Of a stretch of DNA of 64,000 bases, positions 53,953-63,990 are shown piece after piece (within the stretch, counting starts at the first letter, position 1; each line of letters opens with the position of its first letter). Made by a program: the position numbers and the translations under genes. The notes beneath the pieces are model-generated. The model had not been told where the DNA came from and searched no databases. It was given only the letters and a program-made list of their open reading frames with translations. Source of the stretch: Geomobilimonas luticola (lineage in GTDB: Bacteria > Desulfobacterota > Desulfuromonadia > Geobacterales > Geobacteraceae); assembly GCF_018476905.1 (NCBI RefSeq), contig NZ_JAHCVK010000006.1, positions 105,590 through 169,589 of the forward strand, written 5' to 3'.

Positions 53953-55026
53953 TTATCTGTTCCCGTACTGGTTATCGTAGTAATCCCGGTAGGCACCCGA
54001 CGTAACCTCCGCCACCCATTTCTGGTTGGCAAGGTACCAGTCGATGGTCTCGGCAATTCCGCGCTCGAACGTGTAGGAAGGGCTCCATCCCAGTTCCTGC
54101 TTGATCTTCGAGGCGTCGATGGCGTAGCGCCGGTCGTGCCCGGGGCGGTCCTTGACAAACGTGATCAGCCTGCGACTCTCTCCCGGGGACCGCCCGAGCC
54201 GCTCGTCGAGCAGGTCACAGACAAGGTTGACGATGTCGATGTTCTTCCACTCGTTGTTCCCCCCGATATTGTACACGCCACCCAGACGCCCCTCCTTGAG
54301 CACCGTCTCGATGGCCGCCGAATGGTCCCTGACGTGGAGCCAGTCCCGCACGTTGAGACCGTCGCCGTAGACCGGCAGTGGCTGCTTCGCAATGATGTTG
54401 TGAATCATCAGGGGAATCAGCTTTTCCGGAAAGTGGTAGGGGCCGTAGTTATTGGAGCAGCGGGTATTGAGGGTTGGAAATCCGTAGGTCTCGTGGTAGG
54501 CCCGTACCAGCAGGTCCGCGCCCGCCTTGCTGGCCGAATAGGGGGAATTTGCGGCAAGCGGGGTCTCCTCCGTAAAGTAGCCGGTTGAGCCGAGGCTGCC
54601 GTACACTTCGTCGGTGGAGACCTGAAGGAAGCGGAACTGGGAGACACTTTCCGACGACCAATGCTTGCGGCTCTCCTCCAGGAGCACCTGGGTGCCGAGG
54701 ACGTTGGTCCGGACGAAGACCTCCGGCCCCGAGATGGAACGGTCCACATGGGATTCGGCGGCAAAATGAAGCACCGCCTCGATCTTTTCTTCGGCCAGGA
54801 GTTGTGCCACCAGCCGTGCATCACAGACGTCACCCTTCACAAAATGGTACCGGGGGTCGTTTTCCACACCTATCAGGTTCTCCAGATTTCCCGCATAGGT
54901 GAGGAGGTCCAGGTTTATCACCCGGCAACCGGGGTTCGCCGGCAGGAAATAATTGATGAAGTTCGAGCCGATGAAACCGGCGCCACCGGTAACCAGAACG
55001 GCGCGGGGGTTGAAACTCTCCGTCAT
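53953..55026 (-). CDS. rfbB: dTDP-glucose 4,6-dehydratase
   Basis: A 357-residue SDR enzyme, second step to dTDP-rhamnose. VTGGAGFIGSNFINYF (cofactor), AAESHVDRSI, VSTDEVYGSLG, and YSASKAGADLLVRAYHETYG (catalytic Tyr and Lys) are all present. GGAGTGACAT precedes the ATG. It pairs with rfbD 56 nt downstream. Confidence 0.97.
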   Translation of the reverse strand: MTESFNPRAVLVTGGAGFIGSNFINYFLPANPGCRVINLDLLTYAGNLENLIGVENDPRYHFVKGDVCDARLVAQLLAEEKIEAVLHFAAESHVDRSISGPEVFVRTNVLGTQVLLEESRKHWSSESVSQFRFLQVSTDEVYGSLGSTGYFTEETPLAANSPYSASKAGADLLVRAYHETYGFPTLNTRCSNNYGPYHFPEKLIPLMIHNIIAKQPLPVYGDGLNVRDWLHVRDHSAAIETVLKEGRLGGVYNIGGNNEWKNIDIVNLVCDLLDERLGRSPGESRRLITFVKDRPGHDRRYAIDASKIKQELGWSPSYTFERGIAETIDWYLANQKWVAEVTSGAYRDYYDNQYGNR

Positions 55027-55078
55027 ATGTCACTCCTCGTGCTCCACGGGGGAGAAATGCTCTGCGTGGTGCCGTTGC

Positions 55079-57145
55079 TCAAAACGGCTTGATCTTCCCA
55101 AACGATCCAAGACCCGACAAGGTGAAGCTGACCAGGAACTCCCGGTTGCCCGGCCGGTCCCGGTAGCTGAAATCCAGGCTCCAGCACTGCTGGCGGTACA
55201 CCAGGACATAGAGGGATTCCAGGAACGCCCCCTTGTCAAAGGAGTATCGTGGAGTGTAATTGAAAACAAACGGTTTGACAAGGGTGAGCCCCAATCGCCC
55301 CTCAAGGTACCCCAGCCTCTCGCGGGCACGGAAGTAGCTGGCACCGACAGAGTTCCCCCCACCATCCGTTAGGTCAAAGCCGGAACTGACGGTGGAAATC
55401 TTGCCAAGGTTGGGATTGTAACGACTGTCCAGGGAGAGGGAGAGACGCTTGTCGGGGTTGGCACGCATCTCAAGCCGCAGGTCGGTCACCCGGTCCCGGT
55501 CGTCGCCCACCAGGTTCAACAGGTCGCGGCGGTTTCCCGAGAGCTGGTACCCCTGGCTGAGCCGGAGAAAGAGAAGCTCACGGTAGTCCGCGCCACCGGC
55601 CGTCCCGTAACGGCCGGTGAGGTAGCTGGTCAGGGACCATCCCAGAAGCTGCTGTCCCAGCGGCCGGTCGTCGTAATCGAACAACGGCAGGTTTTCCTGG
55701 TTCCTCTCCTGGGTGAAAGTGTAAGCCAGTGCCGGCACCAGGGTGTGCCGGAGTCGCTTGAGGTCGCCGGCATTGATGTCGTACACCCGCTCCAGAGGTG
55801 ACGCGAGGGAGGCATTTGCCCAGCCGAGACCCACCCCGGACGTACCGTTGGCACTGCCCGCTTCGCTGGCGCTGTAGACGCGAAGCTGGTACCCCCCCTG
55901 GGCTGCAAGTTCCAATCCTGCGGGGAGCATCCGATAATAGGAGAGAGAGGGATTGAGGACAAACCGGCCGCCCCGGCTCCCATCGTTGCGATGGAAGTTG
56001 GTGAACTGGCTGTCCAGCGCTGCGTGGAGCGGCAGCTCCCCCATACGTTGCGGGATCACGCTGAAACTGACCACGGGCAACCGCTGGAGAGTGGCCCGGT
56101 TGTTGGGCGCGTTCAGGTTATCCGCATACCGTCCCTCGACGTTGGCCAGATAGGCCTGCCGGTGCCAACTGACCGAAGCGGACGAATCGAGAAACTGGCG
56201 GTTGTACACCCCCGTCGTCTCGCCGTAATCGCTCAGAAAAGCACGGTCCGAGGTAAGGTCCAGGTCCGACCTGAAGGTCAATGCAGAGGTGATCGCCTGC
56301 GACTGCACGAGCTTGATCTCGCCCCGCTCACGCCGCTCCTGGGTGTCATAGATGCCGTAACTGGCCAGATTGCCATGGCTCCCGCCATTGCCCAGATAGC
56401 GGTAATCGAGCCCGAGCCCGACCCCCCGCTTTGACTGCACATCCAGGAGCACGGTCATATCCTGGCTGGGGGACATGGCCCAGTAGTAGGGAATGCCGAA
56501 GGTGAATCCCTTCTTGTCCGAACTGCCGATGTGGGGGAAAAGAAAGCCCGACTGGCGCTCGCGCAGCACGGGAAAGACAAGGTAGGGGGTATAAAACAGG
56601 GGAATCCCCTTGACATAGAACAGTACGTTACGTGCCGTCCCATACTCGTCCAGGGTCACGTCCATCTTGCTGGCGGTGAACTTCCAGCCAGGGGAGGGGC
56701 CGTCGCAGGTGGTGAATGTCCCCTGCTCCAGGCGGTAATCACCCAGACCGGTTTTTGCCAGCCGCCGGCTCTGCATGTGAAAATTCTTCTGCTTGTAGAA
56801 CAGCTCGGCATTCTCCGCCTCCCCCTGCTGGCTTTCAATGTTAAGGGAAAGCCTTTCGCTCGTCAGGGTGTCGCCGTCTTTGAGGAGCCGCACCCTCCCC
56901 GTGGCGTCCGCATCCCCCGTGGCCTGCCGGAGCGATGCCTTGTCGGCAAAAAGAGTTGCCCCGTCCCAGTGAAGCTCCACGTTGCCCGTTGCCTCGTAGG
57001 TGTCGCTCGGCACGTCATAGCTCAGGGTATCCGCCTGTATCTTCACGCCCGGCGCAGTCGGGACATTGGCCCCACGGGCGGCAGTGCCGATGGGCAGGGT
57101 CAACAGGGAAAACCCGAGCAGAATTATGGCAGGACGAAGGTTCAT
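55079..57145 (-). CDS. lptD: LPS assembly protein LptD
   Basis: Outer-membrane translocon for LPS, 688 residues. A signal peptide (about 1-25) precedes the LptA/OstA-like jellyroll (VKIQADTLSYDVPSDTYEATG to about 140), then the large beta barrel with GIPLFYTPYLVFPVLRERQSG and YQLSGNRRDL, closing in Phe. The start at 57145 is chosen over a slightly longer frame. It is followed by the rhamnose and mannose nucleotide genes. Confidence 0.94.
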   Translation of the reverse strand: MNLRPAIILLGFSLLTLPIGTAARGANVPTAPGVKIQADTLSYDVPSDTYEATGNVELHWDGATLFADKASLRQATGDADATGRVRLLKDGDTLTSERLSLNIESQQGEAENAELFYKQKNFHMQSRRLAKTGLGDYRLEQGTFTTCDGPSPGWKFTASKMDVTLDEYGTARNVLFYVKGIPLFYTPYLVFPVLRERQSGFLFPHIGSSDKKGFTFGIPYYWAMSPSQDMTVLLDVQSKRGVGLGLDYRYLGNGGSHGNLASYGIYDTQERRERGEIKLVQSQAITSALTFRSDLDLTSDRAFLSDYGETTGVYNRQFLDSSASVSWHRQAYLANVEGRYADNLNAPNNRATLQRLPVVSFSVIPQRMGELPLHAALDSQFTNFHRNDGSRGGRFVLNPSLSYYRMLPAGLELAAQGGYQLRVYSASEAGSANGTSGVGLGWANASLASPLERVYDINAGDLKRLRHTLVPALAYTFTQERNQENLPLFDYDDRPLGQQLLGWSLTSYLTGRYGTAGGADYRELLFLRLSQGYQLSGNRRDLLNLVGDDRDRVTDLRLEMRANPDKRLSLSLDSRYNPNLGKISTVSSGFDLTDGGGNSVGASYFRARERLGYLEGRLGLTLVKPFVFNYTPRYSFDKGAFLESLYVLVYRQQCWSLDFSYRDRPGNREFLVSFTLSGLGSFGKIKPF

Positions 57146-57192
57146 GGTCACCATCAGGTAAGGACATCACTCATCAAGATTCAACAGCCATT

Positions 57193-58470
57193 TCAGCCGC
57201 GTATCGCCTCGAACTCTCTCCCCGTCAGGAAGGCCCGGGCCGCACCCACCGTGAAGAGGGAGCCGCAGACAAGGATCAGGTCGTCCGGACCGGCGGCCTC
57301 ACGCGCCCGGATCACGCCGTCAGCCACGGTCCCGGCAACGGTACAACGTCCCCCCCCCTGCTCCCTGCAGCAGGCCGCCAGATCGGCAGCCGGCAGGGAA
57401 CGCTCCAGGGGGGGGGTGACGGTAAAGACTTCGTCGGCAAGAGGGAGCAGGGGAGCGAGGATGGCCGTCGCGTCCTTGTCCCCCATAACACCCACGACCA
57501 GGATGAGCCGCCGACGCGGTACATCGGCAAGGGACCTGGCCAGGGCGAGGCTTCCTGCCGGATTGTGGGCTCCATCGAGAAGGATGCGGGGCGCCGTACC
57601 GAAGAACTCCATGCGTCCCGGCCAGCGTGCCGCAGCAATGCCACGTTCCATGGCGTCCCGGCCGACCGTCAATCCCTGTCTCCCGAGCAGTTCCGCAGCA
57701 GCCAGGGCACAGGCCGCGTTCATCGCCTGATGCTTTCCCGCGATACCGGGGACAAGGCGGGGGATATCCACACCCAGCCCCCGATAGACAAGGGCATCAC
57801 CGTCCCAGGTCGCGTCGAACTCCCTGCCGCAGAGAACGAGGGGGCTTCCTCCCTCCCCGCACCTTTCGATGATCACGTCCAGCGCCTCCGGCTCCTGGAA
57901 GGACGAAACAACCGCTCGGCCGGGCCGGATGACCCCCGCTTTTTCTCCGGCGATGGCAGCCAGTGAGTCCCCCAGCCAGGTGCAGTGATCGAGGGCAACG
58001 GGGGTTATGACCGCAAGTTCGCCCGATGCGGCATTGGTGGCATCGAAACGTCCACCCATCCCCACCTCCATCACCGCGAGGTCGACCCGGTGTTCGGCAA
58101 AATGGAGAAACGCCATGGCGGTGACCAGCTCGAAGAAGGTCGAACCTGGCGGTGCCACGGCTATGACGCGACGAGCCAGGGAAACGACCTCGGCTTCGTC
58201 GATCTCCGCGCCGTCGATGCGGAAGCGTTCGGTGAAGCTGATCAGATGCGGCGACGTAAAAAGGCCGGTCGTCAGCCCGCCAGCCCGGAGGACGGCATCG
58301 AGAAAGGCAGCTGTGGACCCCTTGCCGTTGGTCCCGGCCACATGCACCACCGCCAGCTTCTCCTCGGGATTGCCGAGTGCGGCAAGCAGCGCGGTGATAC
58401 GTTCGAGCCCCGGCTTCATGCCGAAGCGTCCAAGGGCATAGAGGTGTGACAGTATCTCCCGGTAGGTCAT
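57193..58470 (-). CDS. folC: Folylpolyglutamate / dihydrofolate synthase
   Basis: Mur-ligase-fold enzyme of 425 residues. P-loop HVAGTNGKGSTAAFLDAVL at about 44, TSPHLISFTERFRIDG, AVMEVGMGGRFDATNA, and the C-terminal ILLDGAHNPAG are family signatures. It adds glutamates to folate and also makes dihydrofolate. It lies 47 nt before lptD and just after the accD terminator. Confidence 0.95.
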   Translation of the reverse strand: MTYREILSHLYALGRFGMKPGLERITALLAALGNPEEKLAVVHVAGTNGKGSTAAFLDAVLRAGGLTTGLFTSPHLISFTERFRIDGAEIDEAEVVSLARRVIAVAPPGSTFFELVTAMAFLHFAEHRVDLAVMEVGMGGRFDATNAASGELAVITPVALDHCTWLGDSLAAIAGEKAGVIRPGRAVVSSFQEPEALDVIIERCGEGGSPLVLCGREFDATWDGDALVYRGLGVDIPRLVPGIAGKHQAMNAACALAAAELLGRQGLTVGRDAMERGIAAARWPGRMEFFGTAPRILLDGAHNPAGSLALARSLADVPRRRLILVVGVMGDKDATAILAPLLPLADEVFTVTPPLERSLPAADLAACCREQGGGRCTVAGTVADGVIRAREAAGPDDLILVCGSLFTVGAARAFLTGREFEAIRG

Positions 58471-58575
58471 GACAGCCGGTGATTATAGGGAATCCACCGG
58501 TAAAAGTCCATAGATTTAGCCTTGAAGCGGCAGGCCGGGCTTTCCGGGGTGAGAAACAGAGGCAGCGCGCACAAA

Positions 58576-58603
58576 AAAGCCCGCCGTAAAATCGGCGGGC
58601 TTT
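58576..58603 (-). terminator. Terminator of accD
   Basis: Eleven-bp stem (58576-58586, 58593-58603), TAAAAT loop, and on the minus strand a run of six T. It lies 24 nt past the accD stop. Confidence 0.88.
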
Positions 58604-58627
58604 GATAACGGGGGTTCCGTATCGGGG

Positions 58628-59482
58628 TCAGGCGGCTGGACGGTAGAGCATCTTGAGAATGCTGGAAAGTGCCTGGCGCATCTCGCGCCGGTCGATGATG
58701 ACATCCACCATACCGTGGTCAAGGAGGTACTCGGCCCGCTGGAATCCTTCGGGCAGTTTCTGGCGAATGGTCTGCTCTATTACCCGGGGTCCGGCAAAAC
58801 CGATGAGAGCCTTGGGTTCCGCCATGTTGATGTCACCCAGCATGGCAAAGCTGGCGGTCACCCCACCGGTGGTCGGGTCAGTGAGGATGGAAATGAACGG
58901 CAACCCCTTTTCCTTCAACTTGGCAAGTGCCGCAGAGGTTTTGGCCATCTGCATGAGGGAGAGGATGCTCTCCTGCATCCGGGCACCCCCGGAAGCGGAC
59001 ACGACGATGACGGGGGTGTGTTGCTCCAGGCCGCGTTCGATCGCACGGGTTATCTTCTCCCCGACAACGCTCCCCATGCTCCCCCCCATGAAGGAGAAAT
59101 CGAATACCGCCATCTGCACCGGCGTCCCGTCGATGGCCCCCGTGCCGCAGATAACGGCATCCTTGGCCCCCCCCTTTGCGAGGGCCGCATCAATCCGGTC
59201 CTGGTAGCTCTTGGAATCCTTGAATTCCAGGAAATCCACCGACACCATCCCCGCATCATGCTCGACGAAACTCCCTTCATCGAGAAGCACTTCGAGCCTC
59301 TTGCGGGCGGAAATACGGGAATGATGGCCACACTTGGGGCAGACATTGAGGTTTTTTTCCAGATCCTTGATGTAAATCGTCTCGCCGCACGTGGGGCACT
59401 TGCTCCAGAGCCCCTCGGGGACTTTCACCTTTTTCTCTTCCCCCTGTCCCAGGGGAGCTTTTTCTCGCTTGAACCATGCCAT
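58628..59482 (-). CDS. accD: Acetyl-CoA carboxylase carboxyltransferase subunit beta
   Basis: A 284-residue beta subunit. Its N-terminal four-Cys zinc ribbon (CPTCGETIY ... CPKCGHH) and the body motifs [16 protein letters not shown] and [12 protein letters not shown] are standard. CGAGG precedes the ATG. The accA partner is not in the window. It is likely transcribed with trpA, 115 nt upstream. Confidence 0.97.
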   Translation of the reverse strand: MAWFKREKAPLGQGEEKKVKVPEGLWSKCPTCGETIYIKDLEKNLNVCPKCGHHSRISARKRLEVLLDEGSFVEHDAGMVSVDFLEFKDSKSYQDRIDAALAKGGAKDAVICGTGAIDGTPVQMAVFDFSFMGGSMGSVVGEKITRAIERGLEQHTPVIVVSASGGARMQESILSLMQMAKTSAALAKLKEKGLPFISILTDPTTGGVTASFAMLGDINMAEPKALIGFAGPRVIEQTIRQKLPEGFQRAEYLLDHGMVDVIIDRREMRQALSSILKMLYRPAA

Positions 59483-59597
59483 AGAATGCCTCGCGGGTTC
59501 TGTACCCTCTTTTTAGTAACAGTGAACGGGAGTGATACCAGAAAACTCCCCCGATGTCAAACCATTTGCCCGCCGACGTCCACTGCCGACCACCGTA

Positions 59598-60395
59598 TCA
59601 TCCTCGACCGACACCGGCCTTGAGGGAAGCGACAAAATCCGTGACTCTGTCCTCCAGGTCCTTGCCGCGGTGGGTTTCGAACAGCTTGACGATGGCACTT
59701 CCGACCACGACGCCATCGGCAACTCTGGCAACCCTTCCCGCCTGCTCCGGATCGGCAATCCCGAAACCGACCGCCAGCGGCAGCCGGACCTTTGCCCTGA
59801 TTCCCGCCACGGCATCAAATACGGAACTGGCCACCGACTGCCGCGCACCGGTCACGCCGGTCACCGAAACGTAATAGATGAATCCGCTGCCGAGCCGGGC
59901 AACCTTGTCGAGCCGGGCCTTGTCAGAGGTGGGGGTGAGGAGGAATATGACATTCACGCCATGCCGGTCGGCCATGGTCTTGAATGCGCCCGCCTCTTCG
60001 GGGGGGAGGTCCACCAGCAGCACCCCGTCAACACCCGCCTCCGCGGCATCGGCAAGAAACTTCTCCGGCCCGTAGACAAAGATCGGGTTGTAGTACCCCA
60101 TGAGCAGAAGCGGCACCTGAGAGTGCCGTCGCACCGATTTTACCGTGGCTAAAATCTTCGCCACGGTGGTGCCTGCGGCAAGCGCCCGTTCCGAGGCGAG
60201 CTGGATGGTGGGGCCATCGGCCATGGGGTCGGAAAACGGGACCCCCAGTTCGATGATATCCGCTCCCGCCCGCTCCATCAGGGGAATCAGCTTTTCGGTC
60301 GTTGCCAGGTCGGGATCGCCGGCCGTAATGAAGGTGATGAGGGCCTTTTCTCCCTGCCCGGCCAGCGCCGCAAACTTCTCCGCTATCCTGCTCAC
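59598..60395 (-). CDS. trpA: Tryptophan synthase alpha subunit
   Basis: Cleaves indole-3-glycerol phosphate; 265 residues. The catalytic [18 protein letters not shown] (Glu49-, Asp60-equivalents) and [11 protein letters not shown] are intact. Start is GTG (60395) with GGGAG 5 nt before it, overlapping the chemoreceptor stop in a GTGA sequence. No other trp gene is in the window; trpB lies elsewhere or beyond the chemoreceptor. Confidence 0.96.
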   Translation of the reverse strand: MSRIAEKFAALAGQGEKALITFITAGDPDLATTEKLIPLMERAGADIIELGVPFSDPMADGPTIQLASERALAAGTTVAKILATVKSVRRHSQVPLLLMGYYNPIFVYGPEKFLADAAEAGVDGVLLVDLPPEEAGAFKTMADRHGVNVIFLLTPTSDKARLDKVARLGSGFIYYVSVTGVTGARQSVASSVFDAVAGIRAKVRLPLAVGFGIADPEQAGRVARVADGVVVGSAIVKLFETHRGKDLEDRVTDFVASLKAGVGRG

Positions 60396-62569
60396 GCCGA
60401 CTCCCTGACCTTGAAGGATGCCATTTCCTGCCGCAGTATCTCGGTCTGGCGGAACAGGTTTTCCACCGCCTCGTTCATGATTCTGGTCGCCTCCACGTTG
60501 ATGTTGGTGGACTGCTGTATGTCTTCCACCGCAACCACGACCTGTTCGCTCCCCCGGCGCTGCTCGTCGCAGGCAATCTTGATCTGGCGGATCATGTCGG
60601 TGATGTCCTCGGTGGATTTGGCGATGAAATTGCCGACCTTGCTCTGCTCGCGTGTCGAGGAGCGGACCTGGGCGGTTAGATCCTTCATCCGTTCGACGGC
60701 GCCCATGATCATCCCGCTCCCCATACCCTGTTCCTTGGTCGCCTTGGCGATCTGCCCCACCATCTCGGAGACCTGTTCCATGGCATCGCGGATGATGTGG
60801 CTCCCTTTCGCCTGCTCTACCGTGGCGCGGGCTATTTCTGCCATCTGGGCGCTGGACCTGATTACCCCTTCGAGTATCTTGTTCAGCGCTTCTCCCGACC
60901 TCAGGGAGAGATCTTCACCTTCGGCAATGCTCGTCTCCGCCTGGTTTATCGCCTCCACCGCCCGCCGCGTCTCGTCCTGCACCGCCTTGATCAGAGCGGC
61001 AATCTCGCGGGTGGAACTGCTGGTACGCTCGGAAAGCTCCTTGATTTCGTCGGCGACCACCGCAAACCCCTTGCCGTGCTCGCCGGCCTGGGCCGCGATG
61101 ATGGCGGCATTCAGGGCAAGCAGGTTGGTCTGCTCCGCCACCTCGTCGATGACCGACAGGATGGCGCCTATGTCCTCAGTCCGACCCGACAGGGTAGTGA
61201 TCACATCGAAGGTAATTCTTGAAGAGGTGCGGATGGCGTCGATACCCGCAATGGTCGCCTCCACCGTCTTCTTCCCGTTCTCGGCATCCTGCCGGACTTC
61301 ATCGGAAATGGCGGCGGTCTCCATGGCATTCCGTTCCACCTGCTTGATGGAACTGTCCATCTGCATGACCGACGATGCCGTGGTTGTGGACGCCTCCATG
61401 AGGCTCACCACGCCATTCCCCACCTCTTTGATCGAGATGGAAATCTCGCCGATGGAGGCGCTGACCTCTTCCACCGACTGGGTAAGGTTTTCCATGTTGA
61501 GAGCCACTTCCTCGATGCTGGCCGCCATCTCCAGGATGGAGGAAGAGCTTTCCGCCGCCGACTGGGAAAGGGCGTCAACCCCTTCGGCAACCCCCTTGAC
61601 AGAGGTGTTGATCTGGGTCATCGCCGAGGAGGTGTGACTGACCCCTTCAACCTGGAGCTGGGCGGCATTCACCACCTGCTTCGAGGCATGGGACAGGTTG
61701 TCGGAAATACCGGCCAGGTCTGCAGCCGATGCATCGACCTTGCCGACCATTTCGGAAAGCTTCTGCACCATGACATTGTAATCGTCAGCCAGCTTGCCGA
61801 GTTCATCGCTGGAATCGATCGCAAGCCGCGAGGTAAGATCTCCCTGCGAGCCACGCCGCAGGGCGCCCGCCACCTTGTCGAGGCGACCGATGATGTGCCG
61901 CGACGTCGACATGCCGAAGCCTGCCGCTACGACAATGGCAAGGACAATCACCACCGCAATGGTTATGCCCGCCGAACGCTGGATCGCTTTGACCTCTCCG
62001 TTGGCCGTGGTCATCCGGCTCCCGACCGCAACGAGGAGTTCGTCCACGGCAAGTTTCGCGTCATCGCTCACGACACTGAGCTTATCGTCTATCAGCTGTC
62101 GCAGCCGGTCGACGCCATTCACCCCCTTGAACGACTCCGCCTTGACCGACAGAAGCTCCTCGGCCACCTTGTCGAAGGCGTCCCACCCCTTGAGCGCAGC
62201 CTGGGCGCGCTTTTCGATATCGCTGCCAGGGGAAGCGGAAGAAATCCCCATCTTCGCGTTTCCCTTGAGGATGATGCCACACTGGCTTCTGAACTGGTCC
62301 CGCAGCATCCGGTAATCTTCCGCATGGTCCTCGTACGCAGCTGCATCAGTCTCCATCGCCGCCTGCAGAAGGCTTACCTGGCATGCCTTCTGGGTTGCCC
62401 CCATGAGAAGCACCAGTTTCTGCTGACCAGCCAGATTCTTGAGGAGGTCCTGGATCCGGTCCCCCACCCGATTCATGCTGAACGCGCCGAACGCACCGGT
62501 TATGGCAACGATCAGGGCAAGAATCATGAAGGAGCCGGTCAGCCGCTGGCCAAGTTTAAGACCTTTCAT
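60392..62569 (-). CDS. Methyl-accepting chemotaxis protein
   Basis: Chemoreceptor of 725 residues. Membrane helix 1 (about 13-33), a four-helix periplasmic sensor (about 35-205), helix 2 (about 207-229), HAMP (about 230-283), then a long signalling coiled coil. The tip reads [20 protein letters not shown] (about 480-500), with Ile and Gln in place of the usual Glu and Arg of AAIEAARAGE. Its stop overlaps the trpA start by 4 nt, so a chemoreceptor and a tryptophan enzyme share a message. No CheW-binding pentapeptide or other che genes nearby. Confidence 0.93.
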   Translation of the reverse strand: MKGLKLGQRLTGSFMILALIVAITGAFGAFSMNRVGDRIQDLLKNLAGQQKLVLLMGATQKACQVSLLQAAMETDAAAYEDHAEDYRMLRDQFRSQCGIILKGNAKMGISSASPGSDIEKRAQAALKGWDAFDKVAEELLSVKAESFKGVNGVDRLRQLIDDKLSVVSDDAKLAVDELLVAVGSRMTTANGEVKAIQRSAGITIAVVIVLAIVVAAGFGMSTSRHIIGRLDKVAGALRRGSQGDLTSRLAIDSSDELGKLADDYNVMVQKLSEMVGKVDASAADLAGISDNLSHASKQVVNAAQLQVEGVSHTSSAMTQINTSVKGVAEGVDALSQSAAESSSSILEMAASIEEVALNMENLTQSVEEVSASIGEISISIKEVGNGVVSLMEASTTTASSVMQMDSSIKQVERNAMETAAISDEVRQDAENGKKTVEATIAGIDAIRTSSRITFDVITTLSGRTEDIGAILSVIDEVAEQTNLLALNAAIIAAQAGEHGKGFAVVADEIKELSERTSSSTREIAALIKAVQDETRRAVEAINQAETSIAEGEDLSLRSGEALNKILEGVIRSSAQMAEIARATVEQAKGSHIIRDAMEQVSEMVGQIAKATKEQGMGSGMIMGAVERMKDLTAQVRSSTREQSKVGNFIAKSTEDITDMIRQIKIACDEQRRGSEQVVVAVEDIQQSTNINVEATRIMNEAVENLFRQTEILRQEMASFKVRESA

Positions 62570-62655
62570 CGTTCACCCTCTTACCTTGGGGAAACAGCTC
62601 CCTTTCGAAACAAATAATCGTTAATCTATACCAGACGAAACAGCCGCTGCGCAAG

Positions 62656-62698
62656 AAAAATCAAGCCATTTCAGCCTGGTGGCTGGCAATGGCTTGAC
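62656..62698 (-). terminator. Terminator after the phosphate-type binding protein gene
   Basis: Ten-bp stem (62661-62670 with 62689-62698) enclosing a smaller AGCC/GGCT pairing, followed on the minus strand by TTTTTCTT. It lies 40 nt past the stop. Confidence 0.82.
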
Positions 62699-62737
62699 TG
62701 ACTGCCTGGAATGAAACGTCCTGAAAAGCGGAGACCG

Positions 62738-63496
62738 TTACCGGGAAAAGTAGCCGAATTCCTCGTTGTAGAAGTTGAGTACCTTCTCCACCTTCGCCGA
62801 CGGCTTCCCCTTGGTTATCAGAATGATAGGTGCCGTTACGATAGGGATGTCCACCCTCCCGACCGTTGCCATCGCCATCCCGCGCGGATCGATGCCGATG
62901 GAGCCCGGATTGGCTTTCACCATTTCCCTGATGTTCTGGTAATCGGTGGTTTTGATGGCCTTGGCCGTCACCTTTTCTCCGTCCAGCATCTCCTTGATGA
63001 AGAGGGCATTCTGGCCGGGCGTTTCGTTCCCCCATACCACGATGATCGGGAGGTCTGCGCCTCCGATCTCTTTCCAGTTGGTCACCTTGCCGGTAAATAT
63101 CTTTTTCAGTTGCGCCTTGGACAGTTTCTTGATCCGGTTGGACTTGTGCACGAAGGCCACCACTTCATTTTTACCGATTTCCTGTTGCTGGAGAGCGGCA
63201 GGATCGACGACAACCCCCTCCTTTGCTGCTTCCGCCATGATAGTTGCCAGAGGAACCGTGGTCGTCAGTGCGTCAATCTCCCCCTTCTCAAGGGCAATGA
63301 GCCCCTTCGTCGGCAGGCTCTGAATGAGGGTAAGTTTGTCGCCGCTGCTTTTCTCGAACTGATCCTTCATGGGGGCAAAGATCGTCGCAAGAGACGCACC
63401 GCCACCCCCGATCCGGATTTCCTGGGCATCGGCAACGCCAGCCGCCAGCATGCAGACGATACCGGCCACTGCAAGTTTCAGTGAATTCATGTGCAT
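62738..63496 (-). CDS. PstS-like periplasmic binding protein
   Basis: A 252-residue periplasmic protein with signal peptide (about 1-24, AAGVADAQ). The PBP-like fold has the phosphate-type IRIGGGGASLATIFAPM and LSKAQLKKIFTGKVTNWKEIG. It resembles PstS-family solute-binding proteins, but no ABC permease or ATPase genes lie next to it. It is 31 nt behind a monoheme cytochrome gene, so it may bind an oxyanion in a redox context. The start is one of two close ATGs (63496 or 63490). Confidence 0.85.
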   Translation of the reverse strand: MHMNSLKLAVAGIVCMLAAGVADAQEIRIGGGGASLATIFAPMKDQFEKSSGDKLTLIQSLPTKGLIALEKGEIDALTTTVPLATIMAEAAKEGVVVDPAALQQQEIGKNEVVAFVHKSNRIKKLSKAQLKKIFTGKVTNWKEIGGADLPIIVVWGNETPGQNALFIKEMLDGEKVTAKAIKTTDYQNIREMVKANPGSIGIDPRGMAMATVGRVDIPIVTAPIILITKGKPSAKVEKVLNFYNEEFGYFSR

Positions 63497-63527
63497 AAAT
63501 ATATATCCTTTTCTCTTGAAATTGGTG

Positions 63528-63887
63528 CTATTTGTTCGCCTCGTCAAGGAGCCAGTTCATCAGTTCAACCGTGGCCTTGACCTCCTGCTTGTTCATGTTT
63601 GAATCGGGCTTGCGCAGCATCTTGACGCCGTACGCCTTGGTGGCGTTCCGGTCGAAGGGCTGCCCGGAAATGGGTGCAATGCCGGTCTGGAGGGCGACAA
63701 TGGTCCGTTCCAGGTTGTGGCACTTGATGCACTTGACCTTCAGGATATCGTAATTGGCCTTCATGGCTGGCGGAAAAGCTGACGGGTCGAGGCGCATGTT
63801 GTCCCCCTTGCCGATCACCTTGAGGCCGGCATGGGCGGAAGTCACCGCCATACCGTAGAGTAAGAGAACCAAGAGTGTTTTTCTCAT
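63528..63887 (-). CDS. Monoheme c-type cytochrome, periplasmic
   Basis: A 119-residue secreted cytochrome: signal peptide (about 1-20, VTSAHAG) and one heme site C53IKC56H57. Met residues in VKMLRKPDSNM are candidates for the sixth ligand. The C-terminal helix ELMNWLLDEANK is typical of small class I-like cytochromes. GGAGG precedes the ATG at 63887 with 9-nt spacing. First gene of a two-gene unit with a PstS-like protein. Confidence 0.92.
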   Translation of the reverse strand: MRKTLLVLLLYGMAVTSAHAGLKVIGKGDNMRLDPSAFPPAMKANYDILKVKCIKCHNLERTIVALQTGIAPISGQPFDRNATKAYGVKMLRKPDSNMNKQEVKATVELMNWLLDEANK

Positions 63888-63960
63888 AAACAAAATCCTC
63901 CGCACGTTTTCGAAGCAATTTTCAAGGCTCTAGACCATCAAGTTTTTGTTTTTCGAAATT

Positions 63961-63990
63961 AGTGTACGTAGTTCTTTGACCAGTTGTCCA
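63961..63990 (-). promoter_or_regulatory. Promoter of the cytochrome/PstS-like unit
   Basis: Minus-strand TGGACA (63985-63990), 18-nt spacer, TACACT (63961-63966), about 70 nt before the ATG. The gap to 64000 shows nothing else. Confidence 0.5.
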
